The translations under genes were made by a program, and so were the position numbers. From contig MU616651.1 of assembly GCA_025201705.1 (NCBI GenBank), positions 1 through 64,000 of the forward strand: a DNA stretch of 64,000 nt. Direction: 5' to 3'. The stretch comes from Dissophora ornata. Its lineage: Eukaryota; Mortierellomycota; Mortierellomycetes; Mortierellales; Mortierellaceae. The notes under the pieces are model-generated. The model made no database searches. It saw only the letters and a list, made by a program, of their open reading frames with translations, and was not told the origin of the DNA. Below are positions 44,302 through 57,660 of this stretch, piece after piece (positions within the stretch are counted from its first letter, which is position 1; each line of letters begins with the position of its first letter).

Positions 44302-47159
44302 ATGTTTACGCCCTCGGCTGTCCAGTGGGTGTATAATAATAAACAAGCAAATCCTAGATAACCCCCGGAAGCTATCATACCTGCAACAGGGTACGATATT
44401 GTGCCTGGGAACGATACACACTATTATTTGACGCAGTTTGCGCTCATCCAGTAAGCAACCGTGCTCGGATGCGCAGCCGCGCTTTTCTCTTTGACAGATT
44501 AAAGTTGAGTGAACTTATACCCAGCGTGGGTCCAATCCAGCGGACTCTTCCTTTGTCCTTCACAGTCTATATACAGCACATACTCAATGCCACTGACTTC
44601 ATTTCCTTGCGCCTCGGACGACCTTCCGAAAACTATGAGCCATAGTACATGTAGACAAAACAATCAACATCTCTCTCCGCTTCCGCTCGACGCCGCAGCG
44701 CGCATATTTGTTCGCTCCCGATGGGGTTTGATCGAATTCTCTGTTGCGGCTAAATAATTCCGATCTCTGGGCGTATGGCAAAGTTTGGTGCAAGAATGCG
44801 AAGAAACCAAGTGTCCACCTTCTGGTGGTTTGCCAGATCTCCACGATCAGATCTCTGGATGGATTAGCACTCTTGGAAGTTGCTCTATAAGCAATATTAC
44901 CATTTCCCCGGGATAATTGCCGCATTTCCGCATATCATTCATCGTGCTCTGTAGACCCTGGGCGCGTAATTAGGATCTCGGCGCGGACCTTGCTTACGTA
45001 TCGGTGGCAGTGAAAAAGACAGACTTTTTCCAAGAGCGAATGGGCTCAAGTCACGGGACTGATGCGCCTGTTACGTACACGGCACTTGTACAACGTTCAT
45101 CGCCTCGTCTCAGAAATCAGGAAACTGTTATTATTGTCATCATTCGCATTCTGTCATTCTGTCATCCGGCTTCCTAGGCGTCTTCAACTGCATTCTCTTA
45201 TTTACCCTTTAGAAATCTGAGCAGAGCATATATAAGCATGCCTGGCAACAGGGATACAGGTATGTCCCATATGCGACGTTCTCGGTCAAACTTCTCTTGT
45301 GCTGAGTGTTTCAAACTGCTGTGATGATCAAAAGCTAGTCTTTATGTAACCAGCTGTTGCCTTCTTGGCTCCAGCTTTGTGTTTAAAGTGAAGATCGCGT
45401 TACACTTGACCTGAGCATCATTCCTCATTGCGCCAGACCTATCCATCGTTATGTTTTGGAGCGTGTGATGGTTCTAAAGTATCCCCTTTGTGCACGCTCT
45501 CTTCTTTCTTTAGATTTGGAGGGCTGTTCAGGAATGAGGGGAAGAAGCTGACGTGGATGTTTACACTGTATTATGACAGTGCTGCGTATCCATTCTACAT
45601 GCATCGTTGTTTGCCGCGCATTTTTGTGGTCGTGTTCAGGAACACTGCTTTTTGTTTACTTGCACTGAGTTGAATTTGGATCGTGGCCATTAATGTGTCA
45701 GCGATAGGCAATAGGCCTTTAGTCGTCGATGGCGGTGATGATGGATAAGGGTGGTAGGCGAGCTGGGGGGACTACGGGATATTGCAAAAGAGCAAGAAAC
45801 CGCTCCTATCTGGTTCCAAGCCCGTCACAGGAACAAGCACCCAGTACAGTCACCAGGACCCGCAGCTGCCCTGACTCGCCTAGTTTTAGTATATGCAATG
45901 CGCAGGACCTGAAGAAGCAGGGCCAGCCAATGGCTGCGGCCAGACGGAGCAGAGGACTCTGGCGGGCGAATAGGCTGCGGGCGAATGACATTATATTGAC
46001 ATGTAGCCGAGATAGAACAGAGAAGAGAGACACGGACACAGCATTAGCACGGCGGCATAAAGCACAGACAAACAGACAAACAGGCACAACGATCTTTCCC
46101 TTTGTACTTCCTCTCACTCCTCTGCGCACATCCTCAGCAGCATCCCTTTTTGCCCTTGCTCTGCTTGCACAACTGCCATCTCTACATTGTCCCTATCTTC
46201 TGCAAACACATTCCTTTGTCCCGCGAACTCTCTACGTCGCTATCACTTCTTTTCCTCCCTTACTCCACCCGTGCTAAATCTTTGAGAGCACCCGGACCTT
46301 TCTGTATTCTCGCCTTTCCATTGACCTTTGTTACCGTTTGCTCTGAGAAAACAGATCGCTTTGCCTGATCCCTACTACTCTGCCCATTGCCGTGGTAAGC
46401 CAGTCATTCACTCTGAAAATCCACTCCCTCTTCATTTTCTGTGTGCACTTTCGCTTTCGAAGAAACCGGTGGGGGTTTAGTTTCACGCATCCGTGGGTAT
46501 TTGTCAGTCACCACAGATACTATCCTCACTAGTTGGGTAGTCGTTCTTGGGGTCAAACCCCTCCCCGCCTATCGTTCTCGGACGCAACTGCTGAGTTACT
46601 AGTATAGTACGATGAGAAACTTCTGCCACTAGATCCCCATGTCTGGATACTATGGTAGCCTCTGTCTTTTATTATACTTCGCCTCGAACGGCTGCGGCAT
46701 TATAAAAGCAGCACACGTGAATTGTGTGCAGCATCCCCTTTGTAGGTGCACTCAGTTCAGGACTAGTGGTGCAGAGTTGCCTCGAAGACACGGTACGAGT
46801 GAGCGCCAAGGGGCTTACTCTGCTATTCCCTCTATCATTGACCATCATGGCGCCTTGGGCTGCCCGACTCTTATGGAGCGAGACCAATGTGCAGGGAGTG
46901 TAGAAAAGAAAGATAAAGAAAGGCAAATGGAGGGAAGGAGGTATATAAGTAGGTGAGAGTGAAAGAGGTGCGTTACTGCGTCGATGTCCCGCAGCGATCC
47001 CTGAATTTTGCGAGGTCGTCCCTCCAAGAGGTTTTCAGGCACCACAATGCGTTGTTTATGCAGTTGGCGCAGGGCTCTCTTGTCCTGTCTGGGCATGTGC
47101 ACACGATACGATGCGTGCCTTGTCTGCTTCAAACCTACCCCGTCTGCAGTGATGCTCCA

Positions 47160-47166
47160 TATAAAA
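47160..47166 (+). promoter_or_regulatory. TATA-like box of the C2H2 gene
   Basis: TATAAAA about 280 nt before the ATG at 47445, followed by long C/T-rich leader sequence. Confidence 0.4.
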
Positions 47167-47444
47167 GAGGCAGCATGTTGCCTTTTTGTCCTCAATCACA
47201 TCTTTGTTCTGCCTCCAGGACTTTCCTCACTCCCACAGTTCGACCATACCCATTGTCGTCTCGACTCCCTTTGCAGGCCATCGTAATTTTTTTTTCTCTC
47301 TCTCTTTTGCACATAAAGCCCACTCTACTCCCACGCTTCCACAGGTGTTTGTAGACCACAACCGACTTACTCTTATTCTCATCAGCTAATTCTACTCCTT
47401 GATCTAGTATTTCGTAGTACAAAACAACCCCACCTACAAACCAT

Positions 47445-49845
47445 ATGCCCCTAGTTCCCATCCAACCAGCCCTGAACTTGATCCCGCCGCGTCCCAACAT
47501 CATTCCACAAGAGCCTTATACAATGGATCTTCAGTATCAATATCCTATCCCAGGCCATGCCCCGTACTACGATCCGCAGAGGCAACAGCTGCCGCCACAA
47601 CACCAGCCATATGATCAATACAGCCGTGGCTATGATGGCTATGATGGCCATGATGGTTATGCTGGCAGTAACAGCAGCTACCGCTACAACGAACATGACA
47701 TCCACAACAGCCTCAGTGGCAGTAAGCAGGAGAGCCCTGACCCCTTTAGTAGCGGTAATGTCAACGAGAGTAGTAACAGCAACAACAACGAATCGGACGC
47801 TGCGACCGAGAACCAGACTACCAAGGGGCATAAGGGAAAAATCTTCCAGTGCACCGGTTTTGGCGACTGCCGCATGGTATTCACACGCAGTGAGCATCTA
47901 GCTCGTCATGCTAGGTAAGGCTCTTGTTTGGTACCTGAAAACTATCCCTTGGAAAGGCCAAGACCGCCATGCTGATGACGCCCGGATAAGGGGCAAACAT
48001 CCACATGCGGTGATGCGGATTTGTCGGGTTATGTCTTGCTTAGTCTTGCGACAAAAAAAAAAGAAAAAAAAGAAAGATTGTGTCATGTGTGATTCTGGCT
48101 GTCTCCTGGCTGGCCGGCGTCGCCAACATTACCAACACATACGATCAGTTGCAGCCATATAGTTCCCTGATGTAATCGGTCTGCACTCTCTCGCGAGAAC
48201 GATGGGCAGCGCAACCGTCCGTATTTTTGTACTCCCGCTCTGAACACAGCAACATTACACACATTCATGCTGCCGTCCCGACCTGCGTAACACACTACCA
48301 CGTTTCTGTTGTGATTGCTACCACCGACTTTGAGTAGGAGTCTCCTGTAGTGCACTCGCCCGCCTTCCCTCTCTTGCTGCTGATCCCTTACTCTCCCAGA
48401 TTTGAGACCTGGGGAGCTACATCATTCTTCCCCAACGTTGGTCTACGCGATGCTGACTAGCCTTGTTTCCTTGTTTGTGATCGTTTCATAGAAAGCACAC
48501 CGGCGAGAAGCCCTTCCAATGCGTCGTCGAGGGGTGTACGCGAATGTTTAGCCGATTCGACAACATGGTGCAGCACACCCAGACCCACACCAAGGGCGCT
48601 CACCGCGAGACCACTGAAGGTATCGCGAACAAGATCGCAATCGAGAGCCGTAGAAAGAGCGAGGCTGGTTTAATCGGTGGATCGACAGTCCGTCGCGCAA
48701 GTAGCATTAAGAACCTCAAATCCAAGCGCGGATCCATGTCCTCGGGATCTGGCTCAGAGACGCCCCAAAAGAGCCGCCAAGATCGCATGCAGTCTATCCC
48801 GATGCTGAACATATCTGCAGTCTCTCCTACAAAGCGGTCGTCTACCCCAGTTCTGCCGTCGCCTGTAACTCCCTCATCATCCTCGCCATTATCCCCAAAG
48901 AAGCAGACCCGCTCAGGATCAAAGACCCTCGGCAAGGATAGTGGCAAGATTCGCAAGCGACAAGGCTCGATTAAAAGCCGCAGAGGATCCTTGGATTCGT
49001 CTGCAATGCAAGAGTCCTGGTATGCATCCAAGTTGCATCATCGACCTAGCCTCGACTATGGACTTGACCAGCATGCATTCTTAGCCAACGTGGACAACCG
49101 CAATGATGTCACCCGTGCAGATAATCAATTGCCTCCCATGAACTATTATCCTACCGACCAAGGCCACTCCGTCCAGCACCAGGCGTCATTCTCGCGGTTG
49201 AGACATCCACTGTCACCTGAACACTCTCCACACTCTGACGATATTGAATCGGATGATGGCAGTGTCCTTGGTCAACAGCTTCCTACGGAAGAAAGTGCGC
49301 CCATTCATCCACACGACCTACATGCTGCGTATCCTCTGGATAACTGCACTCTCCCACCGCTCAGAACATCATTGTTCCTCCATGAAATCAACCCCAAGCT
49401 CCCTCCCATCTCGTACAGCCGAAATCGATCGCAGAGCATCGCACATGGTGCACCGGCGGGTAGCTATCTCGCAGATCCCTACTCTGTCAACACAACGCGT
49501 CGCTTGTCACTCGTCGACCTAAATGCGCCAATCCAAGAGGCTAAAATGGCAACGCATCATTCGATGATGCAACCACACATCAACCGTGCTCCAGGTGGCG
49601 TTGACGTATCCGAGGATGAGATTAAAGCCCTGGAGGCCTTCGGTCAACTTTGGTCTCAGGGCAGGGATGTTGAGATGAGCGAACGTCGACCGATTCCCCA
49701 GCGCATCCAGGCGGAGTTCGCAGCTGCTCGCGAGGATGCCCCAGTGCCCGGGCCAGATTTTGGACGTCGACCGATGCCACCATTTGGCGATGACGGTGCA
49801 TATATGCAACATCGCCCAGAGACCTCGGGTATGCATCTCGACTAG
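47445..49845 (+). CDS. Two-finger C2H2 transcription factor
   Basis: Exons 47445-47914 and 48492-49845 join in phase across a 577-nt intron and give 607 residues. The intron splits finger 1: exon 1 ends in 'FTRSEHLARHA' and exon 2 starts with RKHTGEKPFQC. Finger 1 (about 136-159) is C-x5-C-x12-H-x3-H and finger 2 (about 166-188) C-x4-C-x12-H-x3-H, joined by the classic TGEKPF linker. 'RSEHLARH' and 'SRFDNMVQH' resemble the DNA-contact helices of the fungal Rgm1/Usv1/Com2-like and Msn2-like regulators. The N-terminal region is Gln/Tyr/Asn-rich; the C-terminal ~400 residues are Ser/Pro-rich with basic clusters that may serve as nuclear localisation signals. Targets are unknown. A Met at 47523 is an alternative start. 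Confidence 0.9.
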
Positions 49846-51793
49846 GTGCGAATGAAACGCCCCCTGTCCGTGAACGTATCTGCACCATCAAAACACACAT
49901 AAATTAACCACAAACAACACACGATGCACGCATGGGCGCCTCGCTTTTTTTTGACCTCATTCCGCAACGCCTTGGGGTTATCTTTCATTGCATCATATCC
50001 TATCCACCTATTTTGTACATATGTTTTTAAGCACTATTTTTTTTTGTTGTACTTGTAGTTTTAGTTTGTTATTTGTTGGTTCTTATGATATGCCTGGAAG
50101 TATATTAGTGTAGGGTTACTTAAAAAAAAATGGATTTATCCAATCTCAGGGCACATTTTGTTATTGGTTGGATAACAACTATTGCTTGCCATTCGAATTA
50201 CTTGGGAGTAAGATGATATGTGTTATCAAGGACCCACTAGGCAACTATAAGACGTTCCGCGCTTACTTGGTACGGGCAAGTGGAATAATGCGGACTAAAC
50301 AAATCCGCAATACTCAGCTTAAAAGATGCGGACAAAAATATGCAAACAGTTCATGGCCCTGAATTTTAGACTCAAAGACACTCGCAAACTCGCTTAGACC
50401 ACTCTCTCTCTCATTGAAAATAACGTCACAGACTAAAAGAGCACACAAAGCACAAACTAAAAAAAAAAAATGTTTAGGGGATGTTGCATGCTTAGCATAT
50501 TTGAGGAGCAAGGACAATGACGGACAGCATCACAGAAAATATATTTTTTTGCCGAAGGTGCGTTTGTTTAGGCTGCATATCCTTTTTTTTTCCCCACTGA
50601 ATATATTTTGCTCCATTGAACAATTTTCTATTGCAAACTACAAAGCTAGAGGAGGCAATGACGTTTGCCTTGTCGCATAGTTTGCAGACAATAGAAGGAA
50701 AACGAGAGATAGTCTCGAGATATGGCCGTACTATTTTAGATTCGAGCGTTGATCTAAAGATTATTAGATCAAGGTGCGCGTGCTTCCTACTCTCTTTCCG
50801 CATTATTCCCTCTACAATGACGCGATATGCTGTGTAATTACAAGACAGGGGTCAGATTCTTTAATTGCGAGTTATCAGATGCATGCCATAGTTCCGCGGT
50901 CCTCCCTATTTACCTATTTTCTTTCTTCTTTGTGGCACAGTAACGTCCACCATGGGCAAGTAATGGGTGGTTGTCTTTCGGTCTGTTTCTGGAAGCACAA
51001 GAACGCGAACAAGCACTCTCCTAATGCGATCATGCACTAGAATTTTTTTTTTCGTCAGGTGTGAGCTCATTACGCCTTCTTCGCGAAACTGCAAAGCAAA
51101 ACAATATTTGCTGTCGAGAGTCGACAAAACTGAAATTTATTAATTTGTTGCAATCCTTTCTGGAGGTGTCCCTTTATTTCCCCTTTCCCTCTACTTCCTG
51201 CTTGCGTTGTTTCATCTTTTTTCTTGGGCGTGTCCAGCACGGACATGGACTCTTGGGTCCTGTCGTCTGTTCTTTTGGTCGCCATGGCTATTAGTTGTGC
51301 TCTCTGTGGATAATACTCGTCAGATTCAACAGTGACATTTTACGAAAAAAAGTTTGTGACGTAAATAGAATTTGGCACTGGAGAAGGTTTTTTAAGAGCA
51401 TTTCTCCCCACGGAGCACTGCAGGGTCAGTGCTTTCATGACAACCGTATTCAGAAAAACCTCCGCGCTTGGCGTCATTAGGATGGGAAATGAATGTCCAT
51501 CCTTCATCTCACGTTTCGCGGAGACCTTGCACGTGCCGTCTCCTCAAAGGCAAAGGGGGGAAGCGTACGCAATCAACACAGGTTATTATTAGCATCTGTT
51601 TGTCTTCATTGCCATCAAGGACCATCCAGTTGTCAACCGTATATACCAAGTACTCAGGATATCTAAAATATAAAGGCAGGGCTACCCAGCGTCGTCGTCT
51701 GAAGAAGCGTCAGTCCCTCCCCCCTTGAATTACATACCAAAACGTCAATCAAGTTTAAAGTGCACAACAGGAACACAGAGGCACGACCACCAC
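49846..51793. other. Intergenic region, AT-rich, no supported gene
   Basis: Follows the zinc-finger stop with T- and A-rich sequence. Many short frames between 50168 and 51480 on both strands lack domains, splice support or consistent codon choice. The last part (51590-51793) is the promoter of the AIG1-like gene. Confidence 0.5.
51669..51674 (+). promoter_or_regulatory. TATA-like box of the AIG1-like gene
   Basis: AATATAAAGG about 120 nt before the ATG at 51794. Confidence 0.45.
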
Positions 51794-53547
51794 ATGCTGC
51801 CAAAGTCACTGTCTCCTGTCCAAGGCATTGGCCAGTTACAAATCGACACAGCCGCTCCTCCTGACGCTACCAGGACAGCAACTGCGATGGAGATCCCGAA
51901 TGACGCGAATCCGGATAGTTCCTCTCAAGAAGAGTCCCTCATTGTCGAATTCGATAGCTTCGCCACCTCGCCGGCAGCGTATCATGACCAGCAAAATCAG
52001 CAAGAACAAGAAAAACAACAGAAGCAGCAGCAGGAAGGGCGTGCGGCACCTTCACCCCCACCTTATACTCTACACGATTGTGAGTCTTCCTTATCGAAGG
52101 GACCAGTGTCGAAAAAGGCAACTGGTGAAACGACCATCCAGTCTGAAAACACTCAGCCGAGTCCATTGTCGCAGCGTCAACAACAGCAGCAGGCTGGAAC
52201 AACTCTAGCGAGAGTAGGGACTATTTCCACGTCAACATCGAGCAGTAAATTTATTGCATACGACGCACCGAAGACTAAACCCTTGAAGGCAGCAGCCAAG
52301 AAACGTCTGGAAAAGTCGCAAATTGAAATTGGACCTGGACCTGCAGTGTTGATAGCCATTGGCAAGACTGGGCAGGGTAAGATGTGCGAGCAGGCGATTG
52401 AGCAGTAAGATCCCTGCAAGTGGTGAAGCTGAAAGCGCCATCATTTCTTCCTTATTTCTACAGGAAAGTCGTCTCTATTGAACAGGATTTTAGGGACTAA
52501 CGAACTTCAAGCAAGTGCCTCAGTCGGAGTAAGATTATTGAGGCTATGTGTTATTTTTAAGATTTTCGCGTAACAGGACAATCATTGACAACCCATTGAA
52601 GACTGTTACTAAGGGCATCGCGGAGCGCACGGGTTGGGGGCAATTTGAAGATAACAAGCGGATTTTAGTCACACTGGCAGATACCCCAGGTAAAGAAAAC
52701 GCCAGGGTTCGAGGGGTTGTATTCCAGGTTCCTAGGGCTCTCGCACTTACTGTTTACTTTTTGCTTAATTACTAACGTCCATAGGTCTGGCACATACAGA
52801 AGGAGACGATGATAAGCATATACCCTTCCTGAAAGAATACGTCGCATCTGTCGGAAAGCGTCTCGGCATCAACGCTTTCCTCCTTGTCTTCAAGATTGAT
52901 TCCAGGTATACTCGCGCGCAAGAGGATAGCGATATTACCCTACCATATGCACCATTATTTAAATTCATTAGTCTGTTTCTAGCGTCAATCATGTTATGGC
53001 CATCCTTAAGTCATTCAACGAGATCATGCAGGATTTCCCTGACGTGTGGGAAAACGTGATCCTTGTGTTTACAGGATGCGATCACAAACGTAAGGTACAT
53101 GATGCCAAAGAGACTCTCCACCGAGAACTCCGAAACCAGATTAAAGAACATTTCCCAAGAAACAATCGCCCATCTCTGTCAACGGGATCGTCGTTTGCTT
53201 CCATGGTTTCACCCGCATCGACATCTTCCAAGTCCAACACTGCCAACGCGAATCAATCCAAGTCGTCTCCGAGTGTTATAGACTCTCCCAAGCCTTTGCC
53301 ACAACGCTCTGCGACAATGTTCGAATGCACAAATGGTAGTGGAGCTGAAGCAAACGGCGTCCCAATGGTATTTTTATCTGCGGCCGAAAATATTTGTGCA
53401 ATGGCTTTGGGTGGTCAACGATGCGATTGCTCCGAACATGCTCAGTATTTGAAGCTTGGTCTAAAGCGACTATGGAACGAAGTGAAGAAGATGGAGCGAT
53501 GGGTCATAGATCGCGACTACGGACAGGATGAGTCTCGGCATGAATAA
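51794..53547 (+). CDS. AIG1-type (GIMAP-like) P-loop GTPase
   Basis: Five exons, 51794-52376, 52464-52528, 52602-52689, 52785-52905, 52983-53547, total 1422 nt and give 473 residues. The N-terminal ~180 residues are Ser/Pro/Gln-rich, with Gln/Glu runs, and probably disordered. The GTPase core starts with the P-loop GKTGQGKS (190-197, split by intron 1), then 'ASVGTVTKGIAERTG' (switch region, rebuilt across intron 2), DTPG (G3, intron 3 immediately after), and TGCD (G4, like the TGGD of AIG1 proteins instead of NKxD). A Ser-rich insert and a short Cys-containing C-terminal region (GGQRCDCSEH) follow. AIG1/GIMAP proteins are septin-like GTPases linked to immunity in plants and animals; the role in fungi is not established. 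It converges with POP1, 156 bp away. Confidence 0.88.
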
Positions 53548-53703
53548 ATATTCATTTGCAGAGAAGGAAAGAAAGGACAATAAATTATACCAGAAAACCA
53601 GAGTGAGATAAAAGGACTCCATGGCGTGGTGCCACGAACAGACGAATTTATTGAGCAACCTTAATGATATGCTGTTCATGCAACGCGCAAAAAGAGAGGT
53701 GAT

Positions 53704-56700
53704 TTACGAAAGGATGGTCAGAGTGGCGAGTCTGGATGCCTTGCTTCGGATGCTCCTGACCAGCACCATCATTCTCGGCACTTTCGGTGGCGTGCCTACA
53801 GCATTCCTCTGCAGCTCAGATCGCTGGCTTGATTCCGCTTGGATCACATGGGCTAGTCCCGTTGCAGAACAGCATCCGATGCCATAGCTTTTCCCTTCGC
53901 TGTAGCAGTACTGTCCCGTGGTTATGTAACCAAGAAGTGTCTCTGGCGGAGGCATTGTCATCTCCTGCAGAAAATGACGGATATTAGATTATCATCCCAA
54001 TGAACGCTTCAATATGCAATTTGCTGCCACATGTAGCCTCTTACCAGTTCGTCAAGGTCACCCTCCTCCTCATCTTCCTCCATATCGTTTTCGTCACTAT
54101 CAGAGTCGACCCAGGACTTGGCTTTCTTCTCCTTGCGGGGTTTCCCTTCAATCGTCCTCTTGCCCTTCAACTGCACGCGAGCAGTCCACTCCTTGTAGTG
54201 CTTCCCGGGGATCGCATAGATCATGCCGTTCATGCCGATGGTACCTCTACCTAAGAAATCTACACCCACTCTAATAAGAGCTTCGTCGACTCGAATCGAC
54301 GGCTGTTCCGAGTGTGGTGATTTCAGCAGCCCTCGCAAACATTCAGCGATTGCCTGATTCAGCGACTCGACAGTCAGCCTAGAGATCATCTCCTCTTCCA
54401 ATCCACTTGCGGCACGCTTAGCGACATCAGTCAACGCCGTTACAAATTTCGGTGTCTGCAACAACCATATCCTCTTGTCATCCACCGCAGCCGCCATGCC
54501 TTCATCCCCTCCCAACATCTTGACACCAGCTTTCAGGGCCTTGCTCCACGAGGCTCCAAACGGATCCTCCACGCCGAATTTAGCATAGTTAATCCTTTTG
54601 GCAACGGGTTTGCGCTCATACTTTGCCTGTGCCTCCTTCTTGCATTCGTCCGCATAAGCAGCATACGCTACGGTGCTCGGGAAATCATAGGGGAAGCATG
54701 ATTGCCTTGTCTCGAAATGGAAACTTCTCCGTTCTCTCAACCCGCCAGGTCGAGCACCCGCAAAGATCATGCTCTTCCAAAACGGCATTGCCCATCCTTT
54801 TGGCAAAATAAGAGTCCAGCCACATTCGAACTCGCTGCTCCCGCCTCCAGGTGCACGTTGGATTTGGGGTTGACCTTCACGCTGAATAAGCAGGATTGGG
54901 ATCCGTGAATCAATATTTTCGAGAGGTTGGAGTTTTGTCCCCGGGACTAGGTTTTGAGCCCGACGTTCGTTGAGTCTTGCTTCAGTGACCATTGACGTTA
55001 AGAGGCGATCACGCTCTGTAGAGGACCAGATAGAGGATTGGGCCACGGAAGCAGGCCAATGTGTCGTCAGATCCTGGAGAGTCTTCGATTGCGATACGGG
55101 TATAGAGGCTGGTCTGGGTTCGGCCTTATGTGGGAACCTAATGAAGGGCGAGACCGCTTGTTAGATATATTTTCAGTGACATGGCTCTGCATTGAATGCT
55201 AGACGACGACTCTTACGTTAACCGTGGATCTTCCACAAGGAGGCCAAGGACAACGCCGGGTGGAAGTGAGGAAGATGTTCTCAGACAGGAAATAGTATCC
55301 CAAACCTACATAAATTCGACGGTAGCGTTTAGATCAAAGCTCCCTTCTGCATACAGGGACATTCTGAGGTACGGTTTTATGTTGTACAACCAAATACCTT
55401 GTGTGCCACTTTGTAAGAACTCGCAGCGTCAGATGCAGATGGATTGAGAACAGCCTGGAGAAGAGCTGTTGACCGAGGTCCTGTGAAATCAAACATCACT
55501 AAAGAGTTCTCCAGGTCTATGATATGAACGCTCTCGACCTTGCTGGCCGTCAAGACCGCCTCCTGGATGTGTGATTTTACATTCTCAAAGGCCGAGGGAT
55601 GCACCCAGATCCAGAGCTGACCCTCTTTTGACAGTTCGTCCACATCCATTACATTTTCAGCCACCGGATCCTGTCTCCAGAGGAATGTTGCTGGCGCGAT
55701 CAGTTTTTGCGGGAAGCTGTCGTACTCAAAAAGCTGCGCAGTGAAATACCTCCTCCCTGTGATAAACCTAAGTCAGGTGCAGCGGTATTCAACGTCTAGT
55801 CAGTGACATGCCTACAATGAGAAGCACAAAAACCTCAAAGTGCATGTTGGTCCCCGCTGTTACCTAGCGCTACCCACAGTCGGCATTGTTGGGTCCATGA
55901 TGTGACTGAAGATCTCAGTAATATCTTTCTTTGCCCCTGTGATTTCCAAACATCCGTTGTACGATGAATCCTGGAGGATACATTGATGGTGGCTGGATTT
56001 ATATGCTGACTTGATACCATGCTCATTTGAATGTTCCGCCTGTCGAATGAATACCCAGAATCATTATCAGTAATAGCCCTTTCGATAGAAGGATTCAATG
56101 TTAAAGATGAATGCTCAGGCACATACCAATTTGTACCCCCATATATCAACCATTTTCATCCTCTTGGCATGCCAGATATGTGTCTCCAACCACCGCTTTG
56201 TCCCCTGTCTCCTAAGATACTCCTGTGAGATCGTTCCTGGACGTCTCTTTTTGTGTCTATTTTCCGGTTTCTTGCCCTTCTTGACCGGATCGGCTTCCAC
56301 CTATTTGTTAGCGAGCGCCAATAGTTCGTTCTGGTTAGAAAGCGAGCAGTTACTCCTTGAGTTACTCCTCATTCATATGGCACCATACCTCTCTCATGGC
56401 GCGCTGTCGGAGGCGAACAGGAAGGCGCTTGATGTTGTGACTAGCAGCGCGACGCCTCAGGTTGCGGGGTAAACTCTGAAACGCCCTCTGTACAGCGGAA
56501 TCCTTAGATCGCTCCATAGCAGTATGCATCGCGCTGATCTCGAACGCGCGTGCCTACACGGGTTGTCGGTTATATGAAAAAATACGAAAATTAGCCACCG
56601 ATCAGTTGCAGTTGCTCCATCTTTCCGGATAGGATCTAACTCCATTCGGTCATAGATTACAACGGCGCGAAAAAAAACGAACCTCGGCAAAGCTGACAAC

Positions 56701-56910
56701 ATCCAATGTCCTGGCAGCTTTCAGTGAGCCTAGTAGAGAAGCGACACGTGAGGAGGATCAGTTGATCGGTACATCCGATCACAAACACATCATCGACGTT
56801 TGAAGCACGATAGAAGCAATTGACGAACCTACAGCTCCTGAGGACTTTGGCGAATCATTTTGTTGCGGTGACGGCGATCCCTGCGTTGAAATGGAACGTG
56901 CCTGCGCCAT
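53704..56910 (-). CDS. POP1: POP1, core subunit of RNase P and RNase MRP
   Basis: Nine exons, all in phase: 56910-56829, 56717-56683, 56553-56389, 56300-56127, 56039-55874, 55756-55398, 55305-55217, 55137-54045, 53964-53704, giving 807 residues. Early exons carry the Pop1 N-terminal signature: '[17 protein letters not shown]', '[20 protein letters not shown]', then '[14 protein letters not shown]' in exon 4. '[18 protein letters not shown]' (exon 7) and the long exon 8, with '[20 protein letters not shown]', form the POPLD region. The last exon has '[20 protein letters not shown]', the expected C-terminal part. Known Pop1 is the largest protein of nuclear RNase P (tRNA 5' processing) and RNase MRP (rRNA processing). 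An acidic linker near residue 710 is typical low-complexity. Exon 5 uses a GTAGCG donor, chosen because it alone keeps the frame. Confidence 0.95.
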
Positions 56911-57660
56911 CCTGGCTAATAAAATGACCAAAATATCCGCCTTTAGCTTGGAGCAGCGGCAAGAGAAAAAGTACAAAGCGCCACGGATAAAACAACAACA
57001 ACAACAACAAAAAATCATTCAGCTGAAATTCCGGCCCCATGTCACACCTCGCTTTTTGTCTTTCCCAGAGCCCTCCGATGAGCCTGGCCGCTTGTTGTTG
57101 CCCTTGTCCATCGGTGCTGATCTGATGCCGAGCAAGTTGGTTCAAAGAGATGCTGAAACGCTTTCCATATTTCCCAACGTGTCTATTTTGCCACGGTTGT
57201 GGCTGAGGCACGGTAAAAGCAGTCCTCGAGTAAATGACCTCGTCGGCGAAGCAAGCGACCAGCCCAACCAACTCAATTGTAAGTGATAGGGTTGGTTGTT
57301 CGGCACCGTTGAAAGACAATCCATTGGTGCCCACATCTCTGGATGCCTCACAAATGGTTCGTGCAGTCGCTAGGCCGAATAAAGTTGAGATTTATGGAGT
57401 CGGGTAACTGGATTCACGAATACGCCGATTTTGTTTAGCGATAGAGGGGACGCGTCGCAGTCGACAGGTCTTTGCGCCCAGAGGAATCATTCATGCACAA
57501 ATAAAAAAAACATCCTCCACTAGGATAAAGTGCTGCCTCTGTTCTCTTTCTTTTTTTTTCTTCATCAATCTCTCCCACGCATCCTTTCTTCCTCTCTCTC
57601 CTGCATATACCACCTCCCTCTTTGACCTACCTTCAACGAAAGCAAACGCCGCCCAGACCA
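56911..57660. other. Divergent promoter region between POP1 and the coiled-coil gene
   Basis: Contains an ACAACAACA microsatellite (56994-57009). The 131-codon plus-strand frame at 56891 overlaps POP1 exon 1 and looks like chance. C/T-rich leader (57535-57620) before the start at 57661. Confidence 0.5.

Larger units (their letters stand above)
43395..47444. other. 4-kb gene-poor region
   Basis: Includes the copy 4 promoter, the doubtful small gene at 43911-44191, a 15-nt tandem repeat at 44261-44301 and, from about 46080 on, C/T-rich sequence and two TATA-like boxes (46940 and 47160) before the zinc-finger gene. Frames at 44599-44925 (-), 45428-45673 (+) and 45729-46277 (+) have no recognisable features. 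Part of this may be a long regulatory region or 5' leader of the C2H2 gene. Confidence 0.5.

Noticed and set aside
48054..48080. A-rich stretch and short ORFs inside the C2H2 gene's 577-nt intron
   Set aside because: Intronic. Exon joining across it rebuilds finger 1 exactly.
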